A DNA stretch of 20,252 bases from Crenothrix polyspora (GTDB taxonomy: Bacteria; Pseudomonadota; Gammaproteobacteria; Methylococcales; Methylomonadaceae), in contig CAMDOP010000022.1 in assembly GCA_945903675.1 (NCBI GenBank), positions 1-20,252 on the forward strand. The letters run 5' to 3'. Each line of letters begins with the position of its first letter. Position 1 is the first letter of the stretch. The notes beneath the pieces were generated by a model. That model saw nothing but the letters and a program-made list of their open reading frames with translations, was not told where the DNA came from and made no database searches. This document shows positions 7,560 to 16,900 of this stretch, piece by piece. The translations under genes were made by a program, and so were the position numbers.

Positions 7560-7625
7560 TGTAGGGTGGATAAGCAACGCGCATCCACCATAAATGTCGG
7601 ATGCGCGTTGCTTATCCGACCTACA
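7560..7625. repeat. 27-bp-arm intergenic palindrome
   Basis: Arms 7560-7586 and 7599-7625 are complementary over 27 positions with two mismatches, around a 12-nt loop. The arms carry GGATAAGCAACGCGCATCC and end in TGTAGG/CCTACA. This layout, with a TGTAGG edge and a GGAT(A/T)AG core, is like dispersed REP-type palindromes common in gammaproteobacterial intergenic regions. It lies 28 bases after the hydrolase stop and can form a very stable hairpin in RNA, so it may also end or protect that transcript. Confidence 0.85.
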
Positions 7626-7661
7626 GGCTACTTTTTTTAAATTCTAGTTGAGGCTTTAAAT

Positions 7662-8018
7662 ATGACACTAGCCGTGTTTATTGAAAAAATACACAACAAT
7701 ATCCCTGTTACTTTTATCGAAACGATTTCAGTTATTAGTGATAACTATCACTATACGGCTACTGAATTTAGTAATGGCCTAGCTGAGCATCTCTTAGTGA
7801 ATGAGGCCGGAACTAACGAAGGTTCTTGCAAGATCTTTGCTTTTGCAGCGTTGCACGAGTTGGATCAGCAACAAACCTTAAATCTATTCGGCGATTATTA
7901 CCGGCTTGATGTTTTAAATGATCTACAAGGTACTGGGCATCAGAATATCCGCAATTTTATGGCAGATGGTTGGGCTGGCATTAGCTTTAAAGACAAGGTC
8001 TTAAGGGCTTATTTTTAG
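7662..8018 (+). CDS. HopJ-family protein
   Basis: A 118-residue protein matching the HopJ type III effector family. The pattern is characteristic: an N-terminal helix with F-x-x-x-I, then HYTATEFSNGLAEHLLVNEAGTNEGSCKIFAFAAL with its F-x-N-G and N-x-G-S-C-K-x-F motifs, L-F-G-D-Y-Y-R-x-D-V-L, and a closing HQNIRNFMADGWAGISF. The family was named from a Pseudomonas syringae gene but is widespread in free-living bacteria without type III secretion, so an effector role is unlikely here and the function is unknown. A GAGG lies about nine bases before the ATG. The gene stands between the palindrome and gltX. Confidence 0.88.
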   Translation: MTLAVFIEKIHNNIPVTFIETISVISDNYHYTATEFSNGLAEHLLVNEAGTNEGSCKIFAFAALHELDQQQTLNLFGDYYRLDVLNDLQGTGHQNIRNFMADGWAGISFKDKVLRAYF

Positions 8019-8126
8019 ACATAACTCTCCTAGGCTTAATCTTTCGCCCTGAGCCTTTCGTCTGCGCTTAATCTGACTCGATTTAAGTTCGTAATCACTT
8101 TTTACTATACTATTAAAAACAAATAA

Positions 8127-9530
8127 ATGACTATTACTACACGTTTTGCTCCAAGCCCAACGGGCTATTTACATGTCGGCGGTGCGCGTACGGCTTTGTT
8201 TTCTTGGCTGTACGCACGTAAATATGGCGGGCAATTTATTTTACGTATTGAAGATACTGATTTAGAGCGATCTACTCAAGAATCCGTTAATGCTATATTG
8301 GAAGGTATGGCTTGGTTAGGGTTAGATTATGATCTAGGACCGTTTTACCAGACTCATCATTTTGATCGGTACAAAGAAATTATTCAGCAGTTGATTGCAC
8401 AAGGCGACGCCTATTATTGCTATTGCAGTAAAGATGAGTTGGAGCAATTGCGCACCGAACAAATGGCTAATAAAGAAAAGCCACGCTATAACGGTAAATG
8501 CCGCGATGCTAATATCGTAGAGTTAGATAGAGAGCCGGTGATACGCTTTAAAAATCCAGTTGATGGGGTGGTTACGATTCCAGATTTGGTGAAAGGCGAT
8601 ATTGTTGTCGCTAATAAAGAATTGGATGATTTAATTATTGCTAGAGGCGACGGCACGCCTACTTATAACTTGACTGTAGTTGTCGATGATATGGACATGA
8701 AAGTCACTCATGTCATTCGCGGTGATGACCATATCAATAATACGCCTAGACAAATGAATATACTTAATGCGCTGGGTGCTAATCTACCTAAGTACGCGCA
8801 TTTACCGATGATTTTAGGTGCTGATGGCGCACGCTTATCAAAGCGACATGGTGCGGTCAGTGTAATGCAGTTTCGTGATGAGGGTTATTTACCAGAAGCT
8901 TTATTAAATTACTTGGTGCGACTTGGTTGGTCTCATGGTGATCAAGAAATATTTTCTTTGGATGAGATTGTTGAGTATTTCGAATTGGCTGATGTTAATG
9001 TCTCTGCGTCTACGTTTAACATGGAAAAGTTATTGTGGCTTAATCATCACTATATTATGAATGCGGAACCTGAGCATGTGGCTAGACATTTAAGTTGGCA
9101 TATGGGGCAATTGGGACTTGATCTGGCTACTGGCCCTGCCTTAGTTGATGTAGTTAAGATACAAAGAGAGCGCAGTAAAACTTTAGTTGAGATGGCGGCT
9201 GCCAGTGTTTATTTTTATAAAGAATTCGAAAGCTATGATGAAAAGGCGGTAAAAAAGAATTTTACCGCTGGGACTGAACACGTCTTGTCTAGCTTACATG
9301 AGCGATTGATTGCTGTAACAGACTGGAATGCTGAGTCTATTCATGACGTTATTGTTAATTTAGCGGAATCAATGACGCTTAATATGGGCAAAGTAGCTCA
9401 GCCTTTACGTGTTGCTGTTTGTGGCTGTGCAGTTTCCCCTGCAATCGATATAACTGTAGAGTTGCTAGGGCAAGAAAAGACCTTAGCTAGGCTAGAAAGA
9501 GCCATTAGTTATATAAAAACATTAAATTAG
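8127..9530 (+). CDS. gltX: Glutamyl-tRNA synthetase
   Basis: A 467-residue class I aminoacyl-tRNA synthetase charging tRNA-Glu with glutamate. The HIGH-like motif is at residues 16-19 within PSPTGYLHVGGARTALFSW; the KMSKS-like motif is L237-S-K-R-H in ARLSKRHGAVS. Zinc-site residues C98, C100 and C125, plus Y121, fall at the same positions as in the E. coli enzyme. The length is normal and no lesion is seen. Two tRNA-Glu genes, its own substrates, lie within 400 bases downstream. No strong ribosome site precedes the ATG (AAATAAATG). Confidence 0.98.
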   Translation: MTITTRFAPSPTGYLHVGGARTALFSWLYARKYGGQFILRIEDTDLERSTQESVNAILEGMAWLGLDYDLGPFYQTHHFDRYKEIIQQLIAQGDAYYCYCSKDELEQLRTEQMANKEKPRYNGKCRDANIVELDREPVIRFKNPVDGVVTIPDLVKGDIVVANKELDDLIIARGDGTPTYNLTVVVDDMDMKVTHVIRGDDHINNTPRQMNILNALGANLPKYAHLPMILGADGARLSKRHGAVSVMQFRDEGYLPEALLNYLVRLGWSHGDQEIFSLDEIVEYFELADVNVSASTFNMEKLLWLNHHYIMNAEPEHVARHLSWHMGQLGLDLATGPALVDVVKIQRERSKTLVEMAAASVYFYKEFESYDEKAVKKNFTAGTEHVLSSLHERLIAVTDWNAESIHDVIVNLAESMTLNMGKVAQPLRVAVCGCAVSPAIDITVELLGQEKTLARLERAISYIKTLN

Positions 9531-9532
9531 GG

Positions 9533-9561
9533 TTGGCCTTTTTCGGCTTTTCCTGTAGAAT
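9533..9561 (+). promoter_or_regulatory. Probable sigma-70 promoter for the tRNA cluster
   Basis: TTGGCC (9533-9538), a 17-nt spacer and TAGAAT (9556-9561) lie 17 bases before the tRNA-Ala gene. The GC-rich discriminator GCCCG directly after the -10 box is typical of tRNA and rRNA promoters under stringent control. The -35 box begins three bases after the gltX stop codon. Confidence 0.7.
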
Positions 9562-9578
9562 GCCCGTTCTTACATAGA

Positions 9579-9654
<76 letters not shown>

Positions 9655-9675
9655 GCAAGAAGAAGTAAATTGCTA

Positions 9676-9751
9676 GTCCCCATCGTCTAGCGGCCTAGGA
9701 CACTGCCCTTTCACGGCGGTAACAGGGGTTCGAACCCCCTTGGGGACGCCA
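9676..9751 (+). tRNA. tRNA-Glu(TTC), copy 1
   Basis: A 76-nt cloverleaf with encoded CCA. Acceptor GTCCCCA pairs with TGGGGAC. The loop CTTTCAC gives anticodon TTC, on a stem CTGCC/GGCGG with one wobble pair. It lies 21 bases after tRNA-Ala and is probably in the same transcript. Confidence 0.98.
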
Positions 9752-9830
9752 CAATTTGGCGCTTTAGTTTTACAAGTAGTTTGCGGTTATCTTAACTTAG
9801 ATAACTTTAGGCCGGACTAAACCAGTTTTA

Positions 9831-9906
9831 GTCCCCATCGTCTAGCGGCCTAGGACACTGCCCTTTCACGGCGGTAACAGGGGTTCGAACCCCCTTGGGG
9901 ACGCCA
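9831..9906 (+). tRNA. tRNA-Glu(TTC), copy 2
   Basis: Identical over all 76 nt to the first tRNA-Glu, 79 bases downstream of it. The spacer between the copies holds a 7-bp hairpin (GTTATCT/AGATAAC) and an 8-bp inverted repeat whose right arm runs into the first four bases of this tRNA (9814-9821 with 9827-9834). Confidence 0.98.
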
Positions 9907-9912
9907 TATATT

Positions 9913-9945
9913 AAAAAGGCTTATCGTTGATAAGCCTTTTTTTTT
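9913..9945 (+). terminator. Rho-independent terminator of the tRNA cluster
   Basis: A 13-bp perfect stem (9913-9925 with 9929-9941), core GGCTTATC/GATAAGCC, with a 3-nt loop. It runs into nine consecutive T residues (9937-9945) seven bases after the last tRNA. Confidence 0.93.
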
Positions 9946-10361
9946 GCTTGCAAGGTGATCGACTTGTCTGCAATTAAATTGTTTAAGCTCACATAATTTA
10001 AAAGTGGGATTAATAACTGACATTACGAAGTAACGTTGTTTTAGTCTCGTTTTCCGCGCCGAGCACCGCAGGTTTTGTTGGGATTAGCCCGAAGGGGCGC
10101 GGCATGGATGCCGCGAGGCGGTAGGAGGGCAGGAAGCCCTCTCTACCGACCCCCGACAAAACCGAGGAGCGTAGGAAGAAGCGGCAATCGAGCCGCCTTT
10201 TCTTTGGATACTTTCTTTTGGCGGAGCAAAAGAAAGTATCTCGCCTTCGGGTGCGAGAACCCGATTAACATATTGTCGCGATAGCGACCTCTTTATTAGT
10301 TTTGTTAAAGCCCTGAATGACTGTGTAACATCAGTTTATAATCATAAATAGAGGGAATGCT
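9946..10361. other. Gene-free interval containing a GC-rich element
   Basis: Bases 9946-10052 are AT-rich and show nothing I can name. Bases 10053-10268 hold the structured element listed separately. Bases 10269-10361 contain a small 5-bp hairpin (GTCGC/GCGAC, 10275-10288) followed by a T-rich run. A GAGGG ribosome site for the next gene ends the interval. Confidence 0.6.
10053..10268 (+). repeat. GC-rich multi-hairpin element of unknown function
   Basis: A block much richer in GC than its flanks, packed with pairing arms. P1 is a 12-bp long-range stem (10071-10082 with 10152-10163, one wobble) that encloses an 8-bp hairpin (10098-10105/10108-10115) and a 12/13-nt hairpin with one bulge (10119-10130/10136-10148). 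Downstream are a small GCGGC/GCCGC hairpin and a perfect 14-bp palindrome GATACTTTCTTTTG/CAAAAGAAAGTATC (10207-10220/10227-10240). I recall closely similar elements scattered in many proteobacterial genomes, where a small ORF is often annotated across them (L-F-F-G-Y-F-L-L-A-x-Q-K-K-V-S-R). In this copy that frame starts at ATG 10104, hits TAG at 10122-10124, then stays open to TAA at 10266. Structure rather than protein seems conserved. A 69-codon ORF in another frame (10075-10284) is probably spurious. Confidence 0.65.
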
Positions 10362-10847
10362 ATGAATTTATCGTCACCCTGTCTTTGTGGGTCTAACCTT
10401 GAATATCAACAGTGCTGCGAGCCATTTCATTCCGATAAGTCTTATCCATCAACTGCCTTATCCTTAATGCGCTCACGTTATGCTGCTTATGTATTACGAA
10501 ATGTGCCTTATTTGCTTGAGACTTGGGATGTTACAAAGCGCCCAGCGGCTATCGATTTTTCTAGGGAAAATATTACTTGGTTAAGGTTAGACATTGTCGA
10601 CTACAAAAAAGGCGGCGTAAACGATAATAAGGGTATTGTTACCTTTAAGGCATTTTATCTTCAAGATGACATTGAATGTGTCATGAATGAAATTAGTCGT
10701 TTTACAAAAACTAATGGGCGCTGGTTCTATCTCGATGGTGTTATTAAATCAATGGGAGCAGTCAATTTACAAACTAATCAAGGTAAGAATGCTGCCTGCA
10801 CTTGTGGCAGTGGCAAAAAATTTAAGCGTTGTTGTGGAGTTCTATAG
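10362..10847 (+). CDS. ychJ: YchJ family SEC-C metal-binding protein
   Basis: A 161-residue cytoplasmic protein of the YchJ (UPF0225) family with a SEC-C zinc motif at each end. The N-terminal one is C7-x-C9 with C18-C19 (SPCLCGSNLEYQQCC); the C-terminal one is C146-x-C148 with C157-C158 (ACTCGSGKKFKRCCG). The NTF2-like central domain starts with LMRSRYAAYVLRNVPYLLETW and includes the F-x-A-F-Y strand region. SEC-C motifs occur at the end of SecA, where they contact SecB and ribosomes, but the role of YchJ is unknown. A good GAGGG ribosome site precedes the ATG. Alone, downstream of the GC-rich element. Confidence 0.92.
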   Translation: MNLSSPCLCGSNLEYQQCCEPFHSDKSYPSTALSLMRSRYAAYVLRNVPYLLETWDVTKRPAAIDFSRENITWLRLDIVDYKKGGVNDNKGIVTFKAFYLQDDIECVMNEISRFTKTNGRWFYLDGVIKSMGAVNLQTNQGKNAACTCGSGKKFKRCCGVL

Positions 10848-11038
10848 GTTTATTTTAATCGTGTTTATTAAAGAAATTGCTTACAACACGCGTTCATAAT
10901 CTTAACAATTGTAATACAATAGCAAACTTTGTTGCCTGACTTCAGGAACAATCAAAAACATTACGGCTACCTCTGGTTTTAAAGAAGCAGACTTTGTAGT
11001 AGCTGTATTTTAAAATTATAAGAGAGTAGGGCGGTTTT

Positions 11039-11794
11039 ATGTGTTGGAGTGGTGAAGCGTCGGGTGTTTTAGCCGTCGCAGGTCTTAGTACCGCAGCGTA
11101 TGTTGCACTTAAGCAGGGTGAATCTAAAGAACTTTGGATTCCATTAACTTATTTTGCCTTAATGGAATTATTGCAGGCAGCAACTTACGTTTATATTGAT
11201 TTGTGTGACAATCCAAGCAATCAAATATTAACCTTGCTTGGATATCTTCATGTCGCGTTTCAGCCATTTTTTGTTAATATGGTGGCTATGTATTTCATTC
11301 CCGTCAGTGTCAAACTGAAAATCCGTACAGCGGTTTACACCATTTGTGCAATTGGTACGGTTGCTATGCTGATTAAAATGTATCCCTTTGCTTGGGCAGG
11401 TAATTGTAATATTGGTGTGGAAGGCTTTTGTGGTCCTAGCGTATGCTCAACCTCGGGTTCTTGGCATATTGCTTGGCAAATGCCGTTAAATGGCATTATG
11501 TCTGATCCTGTTAAATGGTTATTTGGCTTCAATTGGGGTTTACATGCTTTCACCTATATCTTGGTCGCTTTTTATCTACCATTAATGTACGGTTCATGGC
11601 GTTTTGTTGGCTTCCATTATCTAATTGGCCCATTTATTTCAGATATTACGACGACTGATCCCAATGAATATGCAGCAGTATGGTGTTTGTTCTCTATTGC
11701 ACTTTGCGTATCGGTTATAAAATCACCAATAAGAAAGCATTTACATGTAAAAACATGGCCTTTCTATAAAACACAAATTAGCGATTCGCTTTAG
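11039..11794 (+). CDS. Multi-spanning membrane protein, probably DUF5765
   Basis: A 251-residue integral membrane protein with about six or seven hydrophobic segments. It opens with MCWSGEASGVLAVAGL, a start I associate with the DUF5765 family. Conserved-looking features include ELLQAATY early on, H-V-A-F-Q-P-F-F-V-N in the third helix, a cysteine-rich loop (NCNIGVEGFCGPSVCS) that probably faces the periplasm, and GSWRFVGFHYLIGPFISDIT near the end. The first residues lack a cleavable signal peptide. An AGGG lies about nine bases before the ATG. Function unknown; polar and aromatic residues inside the helices suggest a binding or transport role, but this is a guess. It is followed by a terminator-like hairpin, so it is probably monocistronic. 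Confidence 0.6.
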   Translation: MCWSGEASGVLAVAGLSTAAYVALKQGESKELWIPLTYFALMELLQAATYVYIDLCDNPSNQILTLLGYLHVAFQPFFVNMVAMYFIPVSVKLKIRTAVYTICAIGTVAMLIKMYPFAWAGNCNIGVEGFCGPSVCSTSGSWHIAWQMPLNGIMSDPVKWLFGFNWGLHAFTYILVAFYLPLMYGSWRFVGFHYLIGPFISDITTTDPNEYAAVWCLFSIALCVSVIKSPIRKHLHVKTWPFYKTQISDSL

Positions 11795-11811
11795 ACCTAA
11801 AATTTTAATCT

Positions 11812-11843
11812 GGGTGTAAGGCACACTTAACTGCCTTACACCC
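11812..11843 (+). terminator. Terminator hairpin after the membrane protein gene
   Basis: A perfect 12-bp stem GGGTGTAAGGCA/TGCCTTACACCC with an 8-nt loop, starting 18 bases after the stop codon. Only a short TTTAAT run follows, so termination may be weak or Rho-assisted. Confidence 0.7.
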
Positions 11844-11976
11844 TTTAATAATTATATTAAGACTCGTTTTTCAGTTTCCCTCTTAATTCAACTAGATTTT
11901 TTGTTAAAACTATATGTTATTAATAGTTTCATTGGTCACGCTTGCTCTCTATGCTGCTTACAAATTGGGAAAAACA

Positions 11977-13752
11977 ATGAATAGGTTCAAATTAATGACT
12001 AGTAGCAGATGCCTCCTTTATTTAATGAGCGTGTTGATACTCTTGTCTTCAACGCCAATAGTCATGGCTGAGACTCAAAACATTGAATCGTTAACATCTG
12101 TGTTAGATGTTTTTACCAGCAAAAAAGAACAAATACCAACAATAGCGACTGAACTTAACGCCGTTATAAATGCTAAATCCCATCCTTATTTAGCTCATGC
12201 CGATTTTTCAAATCGAGCAGAAGATCTTGCTGCTCTTTACAAATTATCTGATAACAAATTACTTTGGTTAGGTAATGGCCTAGCAGAAACAAACATTCAG
12301 CAGGCTATTGATTTATTGGATGCTGTGGCAGACAACGGTTTAAATACAGCCAATTATGATGGCAATGCCTTACGCGAAAAGCTTCCGACTGCCTTAGCCT
12401 TAGCTACTGATGAGTATAATAAAATAGCGTTATATGACACGGCAATTAGCTTGTCTTTATTGCGATATTTACATGACTTGCATTATGGAAGGGTCAGTCC
12501 ACAAGGCATTAATTACAATCTTAAGCTTAGAGAAAAAAAGCTCATTGATCTGTCTGCGTTAATTACAACAAGCTTGGCTTCAGGGTCTATCAAACAATTA
12601 CCCTCTTTAGTTGAACCAAAAATACCACAATATCAAAAACTTAAAGCGGCCTTAGCCACTTATAAGTTATTGGCTCAAAAAACAACAACGCTACAATTAC
12701 ATGCTGAAAAAGCTATCAATCCAGGTGACAGCTTGCCTCAAGTGCAAGAATTACAGCAATTTCTAATTACTGTGGGCGATATGCCAGAATTGGCCAGTAA
12801 TAGTAAATCCATTCAATACACTGATAAAGTTGTTAAGGGTGTTAAAAAGTTTCAGCTAGAGCATGGTTTAGATGCTGATGGTGTTATGGGTAAAAGCACC
12901 ATAGACGCGCTTAATGTGCCAATAAAAGATAGAGTGACGCAAATTGAATTGGCTATGGAAAGATTACGATGGCTACCTGTATTTAATTCAGGACCTTACA
13001 TAATCGTCAATATTCCAGCTTATCAATTATGGGCCTTTGATGATATAGATCAAAATAATGCCAACATAACCAGTATGAGAGTGGTGGTGGGTAAAGCGCT
13101 GGATCATCAAACGCCAGTTTTAATGGCTGAAATGCGCTTTATAGATTTTATGCCTTATTGGAATGTCCCTTATAATATTTTCAAGAAAGAATTGCTTCCT
13201 AAGCTACAACAAAATCCTGGATATTTAGAAAAAGAAAATATGGAATTGGTCGCTACTTTCGCTAATGAATCTAAGTCAGTGACATTTAATAGTTCATCTA
13301 TCGAACAATTGAAGCAAGGTAACCTAAGAATTAGGCAGCGCCCAGGTAAAAAGAATGCGCTAGGTCGAGTTAAATTTATGTTTCCGAATAAGGATGATGT
13401 TTATTTACATGACACACCCTCTCGGTCTTTATTTGCTAAGTCACGCAGAGATTTAAGTCATGGTTGCGTTCGCGTAGCAAATCCTCAAGGATTAGCCGAA
13501 TTTGCACTTAAAGATCAATGGACCAAGGAAGAAATTCAAATAGCGTTGACTGCGCCTAAAACACAAAGAGTGGTATTAAAGAAATCGATACCGGTGTTGT
13601 TTTTTTATAGCACAGCGTTTTTTGATCCTAATAATGACCTAGTGCTTTACTCCGACATCTATGGCAATGATGCCATTCTAGTAGACGCACTTAAAAACAG
13701 TGATGATTTATCGGATCAATCTATATTTGTTAGTAATAACATTGAGTCATAA
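11977..13752 (+). CDS. L,D-transpeptidase, YcbB/LdtD type
   Basis: A 591-residue periplasmic enzyme that forms 3-3 cross-links in peptidoglycan. The signal sequence is MNRFKLMTSSRCLLYLMSVL with probable cleavage near residue 30 (VMA|ETQ). Domains in order: an alpha-helical scaffold (about 50-240), a PG_binding_1 domain (about 247-312, ending GLDADGVMGKSTIDALN), and a YkuD catalytic domain (about 340-545). The active site is intact: H478, then S-H495-G-C497-V-R in a DLSHGCVRVANP context. I prefer the ATG at 11977, which has GGGA six bases upstream; an in-frame ATG at 11914 would add 21 hydrophobic residues but has no ribosome site. The size and the long scaffold match LdtD rather than the small ErfK group. 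Confidence 0.93.
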   Translation: MNRFKLMTSSRCLLYLMSVLILLSSTPIVMAETQNIESLTSVLDVFTSKKEQIPTIATELNAVINAKSHPYLAHADFSNRAEDLAALYKLSDNKLLWLGNGLAETNIQQAIDLLDAVADNGLNTANYDGNALREKLPTALALATDEYNKIALYDTAISLSLLRYLHDLHYGRVSPQGINYNLKLREKKLIDLSALITTSLASGSIKQLPSLVEPKIPQYQKLKAALATYKLLAQKTTTLQLHAEKAINPGDSLPQVQELQQFLITVGDMPELASNSKSIQYTDKVVKGVKKFQLEHGLDADGVMGKSTIDALNVPIKDRVTQIELAMERLRWLPVFNSGPYIIVNIPAYQLWAFDDIDQNNANITSMRVVVGKALDHQTPVLMAEMRFIDFMPYWNVPYNIFKKELLPKLQQNPGYLEKENMELVATFANESKSVTFNSSSIEQLKQGNLRIRQRPGKKNALGRVKFMFPNKDDVYLHDTPSRSLFAKSRRDLSHGCVRVANPQGLAEFALKDQWTKEEIQIALTAPKTQRVVLKKSIPVLFFYSTAFFDPNNDLVLYSDIYGNDAILVDALKNSDDLSDQSIFVSNNIES

Positions 13753-13883
13753 GCTTTCAGTGTAATCATTGAACAAAACCATAAGTAACAATTAAGTAAA
13801 CAAGTATCCTGATAATCGGTGGTAAAAATCATTGATTTTCCTTACAATGTAGGACATTAACTTCTTCCGTAACCTTTTCTTTG

Positions 13884-13912
13884 GTAATCATTCGTTTTTA
13901 CGAACCGATTAC
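13884..13912. promoter_or_regulatory. Imperfect dyad upstream of the fusion oxidoreductase
   Basis: GTAATC-x2-TCG (13884-13894) faces CGA-x3-GATTAC (13901-13912), giving 6 + 3 matched positions around a T-rich centre. It lies 28 bases before the start codon and could be an operator or a 5' leader hairpin. Low confidence. Confidence 0.3.
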
Positions 13913-13939
13913 ATTAGACGCGAGCTAATTAATCTAAGC

Positions 13940-16900
13940 ATGATGCAACAACAAACCCTTACTCTTGGAATCCCTGATTTCACATACGCTGATCTTTACA
14001 ATGCCAATCGACTAAAAGATCTATTAGATGTTTTCGATGCTACTGTTAAACGTCACGATGTAGAGCTTTATCATAAGTTCTCAGCCTATCGTCAAAGCCA
14101 GGGTGTAAACCTTAAGCCTGAAGAGATTTCCGATTTATTGGTCAATATGGGCCCTTATGTAGGTAAGTTTGTTGCAAAATTGTTCAATGTCACTGAGCAA
14201 CATGATACCCAAGCCACTAATATCAAGGATGAAATTGACAGCATTTTTACTTTTAAGAATGAAGTTATTGAAAAGTTAGGTGTGGTCTTTAAAGGCCAAG
14301 ACACCACTGACTGGCCTATTTCTGCTATTCTTAATCGTTTTGATTTATTGATTGAAGCGGCATTTCCTGAAGCTAATTTAGATGATGACGAAGAGCATCG
14401 TGTTGCCCGTGTTGGCGCTGTGATCGGTTCTTTGTCTAGTCACTACAAACTCATAGCAAAAGGTAAAGTCAGCGATTATGAAAATGCTGATGAACTCGTT
14501 TCTGCCATTCGCACTAAACTTTCTGAACATGAATTAGCGGCGCTTGAGTTTGCAGATATTATTGCAATCCCAGAGCCAGCAGAATGTGCCGCTGCTTTAA
14601 TCGATATCGTGCAGCGTTGGAGCTTTATTGCTCAACAAGATAACGATATTGTTGCAGATTGGCTAAGTTTTAAATTGCCTGAAAAGCGTGACTTCGATAA
14701 TTTAGTCGCACATGAAATTGTAGATCGTGGTGAGTTTAAAGCTTGGATGGGAGAACATCGTCGTCGACGTGATGGTTTTAAGCTAACTGATCCACGTTTT
14801 AATCAACGACAAGTATTGTCTGAAGTCAATCATTGCATCTATTGCCATGAGCGCGATACGGACTCTTGCTCTAAAGGCATGCGCAATAAGAAAACCGAGA
14901 CTTTTAAAGTAGATCCCTTAGGCGTGACGACCATTGGTTGTCCTCTGGATGAAAAAATATCGGAAATGCATCTAGTTAAACGTAACGGTGACAATATCGG
15001 TGCTTTAGCGATCATTATTATCGATAATCCGATGTGCCCAGGCACTGGACATCGTATTTGTAATGAATGCATGAAAGGTTGTATTTACCAAAAGACCGAT
15101 CCAGTCAACATTCCACAAATCGAAACCAATGTCTTAACTGATGTGTTATTCATGCCTTATGGTTTTGAAATATACAGTTTATTGACACGTTGGAATCCGT
15201 TGAACGTTAAGCGCCCTTTCATGTTGCCCTACAATGGTAAAAATGCCTTAGTGGTAGGCTTAGGCCCCGCTGGTTATACCATGAGCCATTATTTACTCAA
15301 TGAAGGTTTTGGGGTAGCGGGTATTGACGGCTTAAAGCTAGAACCTTTACCTGTTTCATTAACAGGCGATGCTAATAATTTACCGCTGCCTATAGTTGAT
15401 TTTAAAGATCTGTATGAAGATTTAGATCAACGTATTTTGGCAGGATTCGGTGGTGTTGCCGAATACGGTATTACGGTACGTTGGGATAAAAACTTCTTAA
15501 AAGTCATTTATCTAACTTTGCAACGACGCGCTGCTTTTAGATCATATGGTGGTGTCCGTTTTGGTGGCACACTTACAATTGATGATGCTTGGAAGATGGG
15601 CTTTGATCATATTTGTATCGCCTCAGGTGCAGGTCAACCGACTATTATTGATTTAAAAAATAACTTGATGCGGGGTATACGCAAAGCCTCTGATTTCTTA
15701 ATGGCTCTGCAATTAACAGGTGCAGCTAAAGCTTCATCATTGGCAAATCTTCAAGTTCGCTTGCCTGCGGGTGTTATTGGTGGTGGTTTAACCGCCATCG
15801 ATACCGCCACTGAATTGATGGCATATTACCCAGTACAAGTTGAAAAAGTTCTGCATCGCTACCAAACATTACTTAATGTTTATGGTGAGCAAGTCGTTCG
15901 AGCTCGTTATGACCAAGAAGAAACTATTATTCTTGATGAATTTTTAGCACATGGTAAAGCTATACAAGCTGAACGTGAACGTGCAGCAGCTGAAGATGAG
16001 TTACCTGATTTTCAACCCTTGGTTGAATCTTGGGGCGGTGTCACCTTGTTTTACCGTAAAGGCATGAAAGATGCCCCTGCGTATCGTCAAAATCATGAAG
16101 AAATTAGTGAAGCTTTAGAAGAAGGTATTGCCTTAGCTGAAGGCATGAGTCCTTTAAGTGCAGACGCTGATGAATATGGGCACTTGAATGCCGTTGATTT
16201 TGAAAAATTAATATTGGAAGATGAACGCTGGAAAAATTCAGGTGAAGTAATAAAAGTACCTTTACGCAGTTTATATGTTGCAGCAGGGACTTCACCGAAT
16301 ACGATATATCAGAGCGAATATCCTGATACCTTTGTTATGGATAAGTGGTTCTTTCAACGCTATGAACCTGAATTTACAGCCGACTCTGTAGAATTAGTGG
16401 CCATGCATGATGAGACTATGTCTAAGTTAGGCAAGCCAGCGCCGCTAACGTCCTATCAAAAAGACGGTAAGTTTATTAGTTTTTACGGAGACAACCATCC
16501 TGTTTATGCAGGTAATGTCGTCAAGGCGATGGCGAGTGCAAAAAATGGCTATCCTTATGTCGTCAATTTATTTGCGCGACAATTGGCAAGTTTAAAGCCA
16601 GAGCAGCAGCCAGAACGGGATACTGCATTACAAGCTATGTTTAGCCGCTTAGATGCCGATTTTAAAGCCACTATTGTTGCCATTAATCGACTAACGCCCA
16701 CCATTATTGAAGTCATTGTCAAAGCGCCTTTGGCGGCTGAAAAATTCTACCCTGGACAATTTTATCGCGTACAAAATTTTGAGGCTTTTGCACCAACGGT
16801 AGAAGGTACAGTATTAGCGGCAGAAGGCTTGGCCTTGACCGGTGCTGAAGTCGACAAAGAAAAAGGCACTATTTCATTGATTGCTTTAGAAATGGGATCC

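Noticed and set aside
9676..9906. Two identical tRNA-Glu copies as attachment-site duplication of an integrated element
   Set aside because: Both copies are full-length tRNAs, only 79 bases lie between them, and no integrase is nearby. Ordinary tandem gene duplication explains it.
10075..10284. 69-codon ORF across the GC-rich element
   Set aside because: It overlaps all the hairpins, is Arg/Gly/Pro-rich in the way random GC-rich frames are, has no ribosome site, and is not the frame usually seen open in similar elements.
10687..10899. 70-codon ORF overlapping the end of ychJ
   Set aside because: It is a shifted frame within the clear ychJ coding sequence and has no independent start signal.
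11914..11976. Upstream start adding 21 residues to the L,D-transpeptidase
   Set aside because: It has no ribosome site, while the ATG at 11977 has GGGA at good spacing and gives an ordinary signal peptide.
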